In this document: in pieces, positions 58,301 through 64,000 of the stretch
Layout: every line of letters begins with the position of its first letter
Position numbering within the stretch: the stretch's first letter is position 1
Source: Marthasterias glacialis
Taxonomy: Eukaryota; Echinodermata; Asteroidea; Forcipulatida; Asteriidae
NCBI GenBank assembly: GCA_911728455.2
Contig: OU452238.1
Coordinates: forward strand, 11,604,065 to 11,668,064
Reading direction: 5' to 3'
DNA length: 64,000 nucleotides
Translations under genes and position numbers: made by a program
Notes under the pieces: generated by a model
Databases searched by the model: none
Told to the model about the DNA's origin: nothing
Seen by the model: the letters and a program-made list of their open reading frames with translations, nothing else

Positions 58301-58488
58301 TAGCTTGTTATTTTAAATGTCCACATGAAAACTGAAATTAATAAAATTAGGAAACATTTCATACCTTGTTGGAACTCTCTTAAATCATTTTCATATTCGC
58401 TGCTGCTATCATTGGCATCATCATCATCTGTTGGCATGGAAACCGCTACTGCTTCCTGGGCATCCTCTTCCTCAGCTATTGTTGTCAT
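46363..58488 (-). CDS. SLC40A1: Ferroportin-type iron exporter, 8 exons, 708 aa
   Basis: Minus-strand exons: 58365-58488 (start uncertain), 56442-56518, 55297-55456, 53766-54008, 52542-52754, 49048-49257, 47699-48466 and 46363-46694. All junctions are GT-AG and their phases join to 2127 bp without a stop. Conserved pieces: LSAWGDRMW (67-72, start of TM1), GQWVDRTPRLS, NLAS.AENICIQKDWVV, NVRRIDLTVNILAP, GQIMTFAS, AGLGMAFLYMTVMGFD, RTGL, MPGSP and the C-terminal LHFILVIL. These identify the solute carrier 40 family, the plasma-membrane ferrous iron exporter, with about 12 membrane helices. It is longer than human ferroportin (571 aa) because of an acidic Asp/Glu-rich N-terminus and a Ser/Thr/Gln-rich loop of about 125 residues encoded by exons 6 and 7. 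The first ATG is chosen at 58488, but the open frame runs on to an acceptor-like site near 58570, so another 5' exon may exist. Site residues: Ser432 at human Cys326, Thr73 at His43, Asp69 at Asp39, His638 at His507. Confidence 0.93.
47112..47310. mobile_element. 199-bp MITE in ferroportin intron 7
   Basis: The ends GGCTGTGTCGTCATGATTAT and ATAATCATGATGACACAGCC are inverted repeats of 25 bp with two mismatches. The interior has no conserved frame. It lies between exons 7 and 8 of the ferroportin gene. Confidence 0.65.
49640..49960. repeat. Three-copy intronic repeat, copy 2
   Basis: Shares CTCAATGGAGGTAAGT, GCATCCAACCTTGGTTCT, TTCGCAATTCACGGTG, AAATTGACATTTTCT, TTTGTCAAGTCAGAGTTTC and a GAAAAA..ATTC.GCCAAT-type end with copies at 38260 and 51540. 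It extends to the left: TTTCACCCACACAAAGA near 49565 matches TTTCACCCACACAAGGA near 51482. Confidence 0.55.
50191..51107. mobile_element. Near-complete piggyBac-like MITE with TTAA target duplication
   Basis: TTAA then CCCTATCAGGACCGGG begins the element, and CCCGGTCCTGATAGGG then TTAA ends it. The 16-bp inverted repeats are perfect and the flanking TTAA is duplicated, both known piggyBac superfamily traits. Length 917 bp including both TTAA. The interior has poly-C tracts near each end and two AAATGGCCGCC-type blocks, but no transposase frame. It sits in ferroportin intron 5. Relatives: 12865-13805 and 31440-31990. Confidence 0.8.
51250..51960. repeat. Three-copy intronic repeat, copy 3 (longest)
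   Basis: Core 51540-51930 matches the copies at 38260 and 49640. The preceding 51250-51540 contains AACGCTTCGTTTCACCCACA, also seen near 49557. Words in the core: CTTCCACCATTGGTCATCCA, CTCAATAGAGGTAAGTCAGA, TTTTGCAATTCAAGCTGTG, AATAAAGAGAATATTTGTTC. No domain is found in its short frames. Confidence 0.5.
54361..54414. repeat. Short hairpin with perfect 17-bp stem
   Basis: ACGGTCCGCCATTTTGT (54361-54377) and its exact reverse complement (54398-54414) flank a 20-base loop. It lies in ferroportin intron 3. It could be the core of a small palindromic repeat or a hairpin RNA. Confidence 0.55.
54870..54970. repeat. Possible retroelement 3' end fragment
   Basis: Contains GAGAAAGATTCTGCTAGGGT then CGAAACGTG. 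Motifs of the type 'AGA.TCTGCTAGGGTCGAAACGT' are common near the 3' end of Penelope-like and other invertebrate retroelements. Only this scrap is present, so the assignment is tentative. Confidence 0.3.
55770..56050 (+). repeat. Possible non-LTR retroelement 5' fragment
   Basis: Contains GGTTGGGTTGGACATGGGGT, AACAACCCCACCCCGGAAAA and GCTTTATGTCCCTCC. I associate this word order with the 5' region of invertebrate non-LTR elements upstream of their endonuclease frames. No endonuclease or reverse transcriptase sequence follows. It lies in ferroportin intron 2. Confidence 0.35.
56550..58360. other. Ferroportin intron 1
   Basis: AT-rich intron. It holds poly-C tracts at 57227-57250 and 57639-57651, and a fragment near 57395-57445 (CCAAGATTATTGTGGTGATGACGTCAGGTGA) that also occurs near 27317-27350, so it is a small dispersed repeat. 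No coding exon is seen. Confidence 0.45.
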
Positions 58489-58664
58489 GTCGTCTCCCTC
58501 TTCCTTGTTCAAGTCTTTCTCTGATGGAAGGAAATATGGCACTGGTTTCAGCTGTGGTAAGACTGTGATTAAAGGTGACACATATGGTTCAGATCAGCGA
58601 AGGCTTATCTTCAAGATGTGCCACATGTAGCTTCTTTAAGAATATCACTTCAGGAGGGACCAAT

Positions 58665-58745
58665 AATAGACCTTATGCGTCTAACGTCATGAGTCCCATA
58701 GAGATATGTACAAACAGCGCCCTCACTGAGGTCAAAGTGGCCGTA
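58665..58745. repeat. One-ended relative of the 16862-17038 MITE
   Basis: AATAGACCTTATGCG begins it, followed by AACGTCATGAG and GCGCCCTC, in the same order as the left part of the 177-bp element. No matching right end is present. It is just upstream of the ferroportin first exon. Confidence 0.45.
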
Positions 58746-58749
58746 AGTT

Positions 58750-59330
58750 TACTGTAGGAAAACAGCTGTGCATACCCTCTATTGGAAAACCAGCTGCAGA
58801 TAAAAAAAGAATAACTTCATATAGGGCCTAGGCCTACATGTATGTTCACTTGTATGTTCAGCTAGTCTTTAAAGCTCACTGATTTCAAGTAACTACCTGA
58901 AAAACATGTACTCTATGAAATATCCTGGAGCGACCGGTTTTCGGTCACTTAACGGTAAAAATCGTTCGGAAACGGAAACTAAATGAAATCTTTTTAAACC
59001 ATCTGACCCATCTTTTAACAAGACCCTTTTAATTCATAATCTGTTGAAATCCCAGAAGTTGCAGTCGTAAATTCCGAATTATCGTCCTAAATTTACAGTG
59101 GTGCTGTATTCGCCGTGCACATGCCGCGTTACCCGTTTCCGGTCGGTCCATTCAGGGGCAGTTTCTGTCAACTTCACGCACTAGTATGGCACGCAAAATG
59201 CAAAATACCAAAAAAACAAATAATAACGATTGTCCAGACTGTCTCTGCGGCTAGTGAGATGATTATTGGTTAATAAAATAACAAAGTTCTTCTTTACATG
59301 ATTTTTTTTTCTTCCTTTTCTTTTTCTTCT
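58750..59330. other. Upstream flank of ferroportin, nothing certain
   Basis: May contain promoter or 5' UTR sequence. The stretch at 58925-59160 is GC-richer, with repeated GGTCACTT/CGGTCGG/CCGTTTCCGG-type words. I could not place a first exon or an iron-responsive stem-loop. Confidence 0.3.
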
Positions 59331-59725
59331 TTATTTTACTTTAAAGTGGTATTAATGATTATTTTCAAATTAAATGTGATTGTTTTTGCTGAACTTATAT
59401 AAAATTTGTATAATTATATACATCAATTATCCTTTTCTTTTCTGTAGTTTGTGGCTTTTCCGCTTCATCAACATAATAAATGAATACTTCTTGAAGTGCC
59501 CTCCCTCCCCAAGAGAAAAATCAAGATGACACAAGAGAAAAGCATGACACCTTTTCTTATCTCTTACTTCTTTATTTTTCTTTGAAGTGTTTAACATAAA
59601 TTGTTTTAAAATCAAATGTAATGGTTTTACTGAATTTATATAAAAATTTTTAAATTGATACAAATCCATTTATATTTATTTATCAAGTTATATGTGACTT
59701 TTCTGCTTTGTCAACATAATAATAG
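59331..59725. repeat. Imperfect tandem duplication of about 240 bp
   Basis: Words in 59331-59490 recur in order in 59573-59725: TTTATTTTACTTTAAAGTG with TTTATTTTTCTTTGAAGTG, CAAATTAAATGTGATTG with AAATCAAATGTAATGG, and GTGGCTTTTCCGCTTCATCA with GTGACTTTTCTGCTTTGTCA, each followed by ACATAATAA. The right unit overlaps the last codons of the possible exon at 59690-59906. Confidence 0.55.
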
Positions 59726-60549
59726 TTCTTGCATTGCAGTTTGTTCCTCTTCCTGACTCATTAGGGGAGCAGGTCCAGAGCTGGTAGCTTTGATGTTTTA
59801 TTTTTTTAAGCTTTTCTGATTGATCAACAACAGCCTCGTATTCATCATCAAGACATTCTTGAGAATAAAATAGTCTGTAGCTGGCTTTTACTTTGCGTAT
59901 CACAGTCTGTATAAAGAGAAGGAAATATAACATTGCCATTAAAAAACCTATAAAACCAATCATAAAATTCCTAAAATTAATTGTAATAAAGATGACATAT
60001 TTTCTGGATCCTGACATAAATTCATTGTCATTAGCTACGTACAATGTCAGGCCCTACAAGTATTTTGTGCAATTATTTTACACATTTTGTGCACTGTCTG
60101 TGGCATAAATATGAACGTTTTTGATGTTTTTTTTTGTTTTGAAACTGCATTATCTGTCAAAATTCGTTCAAAGAATGGGGATGGGGAAGGGAGGGGAATT
60201 AAGTGAAAGTTGGGCCACACAACTTTGTTGTTCTTCATAAAAAAAATATTACTGAATAAAATAAAAGTGACTGTTCCATTTCCTCAACACATTTTTAATT
60301 TAAAACAAAAAATAATATTTATCAATCTGATTATCTTGAATTTCAGAGTGGCCAATAATATGAGTAATTTGGGGAGAAATGAACTTTATATAGCCATTGC
60401 AGCTTTCATTAGGGCCCATTGCAATTAAGCAGAGAGTGCAGTATAAACACAAAAAGTCATACTCACTTGAAATACACTTAAGGTTTCTGCAATGTTGGCA
60501 CTCCATACAATCCCACTTAGCAACATAATCACGTGATCTACCGTTCTAC
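59690..60549 (-). CDS. Two candidate 3' exons of an unidentified small membrane protein
   Basis: Exon 60467-60549 opens after TTTTCCCCAG and ends CAA before GTGAGT. Exon 59690-59906 opens after TTTATACAG in phase 0 and ends in TAA. Together they give VDHVIMLLSGIVWSANIAE (a possible membrane segment), then a charged stretch (QECLDDEYEAVVDQSEKLKK) and a short basic tail. I do not recognise the family. Good splice sites, matching phase and a compositionally ordered product argue for a real gene end. AT-rich surroundings and lack of homology argue against it. An upstream exon would be needed if ATG in the first exon is not the start. It is on the same strand as ferroportin and upstream of it. Confidence 0.35.
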
Positions 60550-61306
60550 CTGGGGAAAATGGAACTTGACCTTACCGATGAAACTTTCATTTGGAATGTT
60601 TGACCGTGGATTATAATTTTTAGAGACATTTGATTGTGAGTAAAAAGTGTATTAGTGATCTACACTGAAAATTTAACATTTTATAAACTTTTGGGTGTAA
60701 CTTACGACAGGAAACTTGAATCTCAAAAATTTTTTGCGTGGGTGATCGTAAGGAACATTGGTCGTGAATGAAACTTCTAGTCCCTGTATATCTAGCGCCC
60801 TCTCGCGGTAAACAGGAATCAAAATGAGTGACCGGGTATAGGTGTCGACCGAAAACGGGTAACCGCATGATACAAATAGCAATCCTCTAAATAAAGCAGT
60901 GACGTACCTAGACATACAAATGAGGGCGAGCGAAGCATATTTGTTTATTTATTTATTTATAGTTACACTATTTTTTAGTAAACTATATGCATAATAGTTG
61001 CGGTAATCTTAACCCTCCCATCCTCTCCGACCGTCTGGAGGGTGGAGGGTTACGATTATCGCAACAATGTTCTTACATTTAGTTTACAAATAACGTTAGG
61101 CCTACATTACATATTCTTTTTTCTTTTCGTTTTAGTTTTCAAAAGAAGAAAGCACACTTTGTAACTTTGACAGCATGGCTCCTACGATGTTTTAAATTGG
61201 TATGTGGAGAAATCTACAAAAATAAAAAGCAAAACTCACTGTCGCAAGAGTGATTTACGGGAGCACTTCTTTTACTTTTAGGCCCCGCGAACTTTGGAGC
61301 TTGTCA
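60550..61306. other. Intergenic DNA with a small palindrome
   Basis: No gene is supported. At about 61000-61063, GCGGTAATCTTAACCCTCC and GGAGGGTTACGATTATCGC are imperfect inverted repeats around a GC-rich loop. Confidence 0.4.
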
Positions 61307-61316
61307 GTATCTTTGA

Positions 61317-61668
61317 TAGACTAGTTCCCGGTCCCTACATCGTTTTCGTTCTGAGACTAAACAAACCTCACTGGTTGGCATAGACGGCCAAATGTAGCAA
61401 AACATTCAAGTCTTGTTTACAGACGTTGTGACAAAATTCAACATTTTTGCATACATTTTATTTAAAGAAAATACATCCAGTTATTGGCTGGTTTATTTCC
61501 AACAAGTTCTGAATAGTTTTTGAATATTTGTTTGACATTTTTACAAACTGTGATTATCTGTTTTTGGCTTTGCATTAATGGCTCCCCGTAGTTTTTCCAT
61601 CCTGGTTGGCAAAAACTCGGGCTGTGACGTTTGCAAAGAGAACGATGTAGGGACCGGGAACCAGTCTA
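61317..61668. mobile_element. 352-bp MITE with 28-bp inverted ends and a 9-bp target duplication
   Basis: The left end TAGACTAGTTCCCGGTCCCT continues ACATCGTT. The right end is its reverse complement with one mismatch. TATCTTTGA flanks both sides exactly (61308-61316 and 61669-61677). The interior is shared with 31610-31880. A 9-bp duplication fits Mutator-like (MULE) transposition best. It has no transposase frame. Confidence 0.8.
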
Positions 61669-61677
61669 TATCTTTGA

Positions 61678-63885
61678 TCAATCTGCAAGTGGATAAGTAC
61701 CAGTCTATCAGGTGAAATTCGGCTCTTGGGGGCGCTTACCCTACTACTTGTACAGTGTCCAAAGGGAAGGGTGCACCACCACACTAAATATGCCCCCATA
61801 GCAACCAATGCTAAATGCTAAATATTCAAAAATACTAAAAAAATACTTAAAAGTCTCTCAGCCTCTAGAAAACAAATCAAATATATGTTCTGACAGCTGA
61901 ATTTCATTTTTCTTTTCAATTTTTAGCAGGTTAACCGTTGTGAATGTTTGATAGGCTGATCCGAAATAAAAAAACACCCCTAAACGAGTAAACTGGCCGG
62001 ACTTCAACCTGGAAAATGGCCCTACACTGTTTAGCAAAATAGGGCCATTTTTAGTGGTCCAGTCTACCCAAAATGCTCCAAGTTGAAAGTCAACAACCCC
62101 AAGGGCACGATGTTGGACCATTTTTCGACAATCCATAAACAAGGACCTTCAAATCTTTGAGTTTACAGAAAAAGTTGTGGGTTTACATTTACCTTAATAA
62201 TGAGGCTCAGTGCATGGATTTCTCTCTATTAGTATAGTGCACCCTATAAGTATTCTAACGTGTAGCTGATTTCCTGACGGTGCTCTGAGAATCAGACTTG
62301 TAAATAAAAACATGTAATTTAAAGTTGTTTGTTAAAAATAATAGAGGTTTTTGAACCATTTATGATACCTAAACTTGGGGACTTTGTTAAATTTGCATAT
62401 AAATACAATCTTTGAAACTTAATAAGTCATTCGGGAACAGGCGCGGCTCCAGTCTGGAGTCAATATTCGTTGGGCTAGACCAAAGATAAAGAAAAAAAGC
62501 ACTTTTGCCGTTTTGCACGGCTAGCCTTGATCAAGGCGTACACGGTTTATATTCTTTTGTTACCTATGCGCGGCCCCATTGATGCAGCTCTTATAAAGTA
62601 CATAGAGTACCATGTGTATGACTAATCGTTGTCGTTGCGCCTTGGTGCTTCTGTATAATTGCCAAAAAATACAAGGCGGTGCTCATTATGCTAATATCAC
62701 TAAAACAAGTATTCTCATCGGTTCTAAGTATTCCCAATTGGTTCTTGATTGGCATAACGACTCCTAGCTACGATGTCAATCACAGCCTGTTGCTTGAAAT
62801 GCGTGCCCGTAGAGGTGCAATAACTATAACGCACGGGGCTGCCTGAAAAATAGCGGATATACTACTTGAATGATTCCCTTCTCGAATAATCTCATTCAAA
62901 CAAGTGTGTATAATTATTTGCTTTTCCAATGACAGCATTGCAAGTAGGCCTTTGCTTGAATTGAAATGTTGAAGGTCTGTCTCTGCTCTGCACGAATAAT
63001 TTATCGTTGATTTGTAGCTTGTCAACAGCCGAGATAAGACAACCGTTTATTATTACTGATTACTTATAATTCAAATGCCCGTCACGTCGTCGTACCGCCG
63101 TCGCGTTGTGCCATCGCCTGTTTTGCCATTACTGACAGTGCCATGGTGTCGCGCCGTCGTTACCATGATGTGATGTATCTCGTTACTCAGGACAAAAAGG
63201 AAGGAGTAAAATTCTCCAACAACAGTCTTTGCAGTTCTATTAATAGATTATTATTTCCTGCAGGAGAAACTATATTATTTACTCAATGTATATATTATAA
63301 AGATAATAGAGAAATACAAATAATGTTAATATCATTTATTGCTGCCGGGCTTTCACAAAAAATAACCGACCCCACCTTTTGACCATTCTAGACCTAAGGA
63401 GGTTCCCCGTACAAAACAAATAACAAAATATTCAAATGTTTTGTTTTTTGTTTTAAAGCATTTACACCAATTTTATGAAAGAAAAAGTCAACGTAATACA
63501 AATGTTTGTTAATTTGAGGCAAATTTTCAGGTACATACATAAACAATCTCCCAAGCTCGCTAACAGCTTTTAGGGAAATTAAAATAGAGGAAAAAATAAC
63601 AAAATAATATAATTAAATAGTCATCCAGTGAATGATTCTTTACAGGTTACTTGTCTTACTGTATGTTCAACTTTTACAATAACAATTTAAAAGTTAGCTC
63701 AAGAAGTAATCCATGGGCAAAAATGTAGATGACATGTTTATTCAAACTTTAAGTGTGCAAAGTACTAGTTGTAGTAAACCGTCATCCATCTTAGAAAGGC
63801 GATGAAGCACGGGTGTGTCTGTAAACTTCTAAAAAATAAGTAAATGGCCTACAAGTCTTATCTTCCAATGGGAAACTTTGAAATG
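61678..63885. other. Intergenic DNA, nothing recognised
   Basis: Short frames without domains. A small fold-back (TTTTAGGGCCATTTT and AATGGCCCTAC words near 62015-62055) is present. The plus-strand frame at 63143-63382 has no recognisable feature. Confidence 0.35.
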
Positions 63886-64000
63886 CTAGGTGGCAGCAGA
63901 CTTACCAGGTAATTTCTATTGTTTCCGTAGATCTGAGCATGAGCACATTTCCAAGAACTATTAATTTGCCAGTAAGTCTGCCGCCACCGAGTGTCCCTGA
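63886..64000. repeat. Palindromic repeat cut by the window end
   Basis: TAGGTGGCAGCAGACTTACC near 63888-63907 and CCAGTAAGTCTGCCGCCACC near 63970-63989 are inverted copies of the AAGTCTG.TGCCACCTA family also seen at 38886 and 45535. The element may continue past 64000. Confidence 0.5.

Noticed and set aside
58365-60549. Joining the unknown membrane exons at 59.7-60.5 kb to the ferroportin N-terminus
   Set aside because: The 59690-59906 exon ends in a stop codon before ferroportin begins, and it has no donor in phase, so it is a separate unit.

Overview
The window reads as nuclear DNA of an AT-rich marine invertebrate animal, most likely an echinoderm or another non-vertebrate deuterostome. 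Coding exons are separated by canonical GT-AG introns. There are pol III tRNA genes, tRNA-derived SINEs, many short hairpin or MITE-like elements and long poly-C tracts. The species assignment is inference. The four genes with certain or likely coding potential, and one weaker candidate, all lie on the minus strand. Most of the rest is intron, intergenic and repeat DNA.

Region 1 (1-9 kb): low-information DNA with small palindromic repeats, then one large intronless coding sequence (4697-8548, minus). It encodes a 1283-residue protein with a stonustoxin-like (SNTX) N-terminal half, two fibronectin type III domains, an AIG1/septin-type P-loop GTPase domain and a cysteine-rich, helical tail. This is the most unusual gene of the window.

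Region 2 (9-26.5 kb): no convincing protein gene. It holds two full copies and one partial copy of a GC-rich dispersed repeat, a decayed piggyBac-like MITE, a decayed GIY-YIG/Penelope-like retroelement fragment, a 16-bp G-rich minisatellite, a cluster of five GTGCTACTTCGTG motifs, a tandem array of three tRNA-Asp(GTC) genes plus a truncated fourth, and several strong hairpins.

Region 3 (26.5-43 kb): two tandem Arf small-GTPase genes on the minus strand with the same four-exon structure (26585-31231 and 35145-39893). Each gives a complete 180-residue class I-like Arf. Coding exon 2 differs at only one of 111 bases between them while the other exons differ widely, which suggests gene conversion. 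A likely promoter and noncoding first exon for the upstream copy lies near 42.64-42.9 kb. SINEs and a three-copy dispersed repeat sit in the introns.

Region 4 (43-58.6 kb): hairpin repeats, then an eight-exon ferroportin (SLC40A1) iron exporter gene, 46363 to about 58488, minus. The exons join in frame to 708 residues. The residue matching human hepcidin-binding Cys326 is serine. Its introns carry a near-complete piggyBac-like MITE and two copies of the intronic repeat.

Region 5 (58.6-64 kb): two possible coding exons of an unidentified small membrane protein (59690-60549, minus), a local tandem duplication over its 3' end, a MITE with a 9-bp target duplication (61317-61668), and a palindromic repeat cut by the window end.

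The genes do not form a pathway: Arf proteins act in vesicle coating, ferroportin exports iron, and the SNTX/GTPase protein is plausibly immune- or membrane-related. Exon borders come from hand reading of splice sites and from phases that join correctly.
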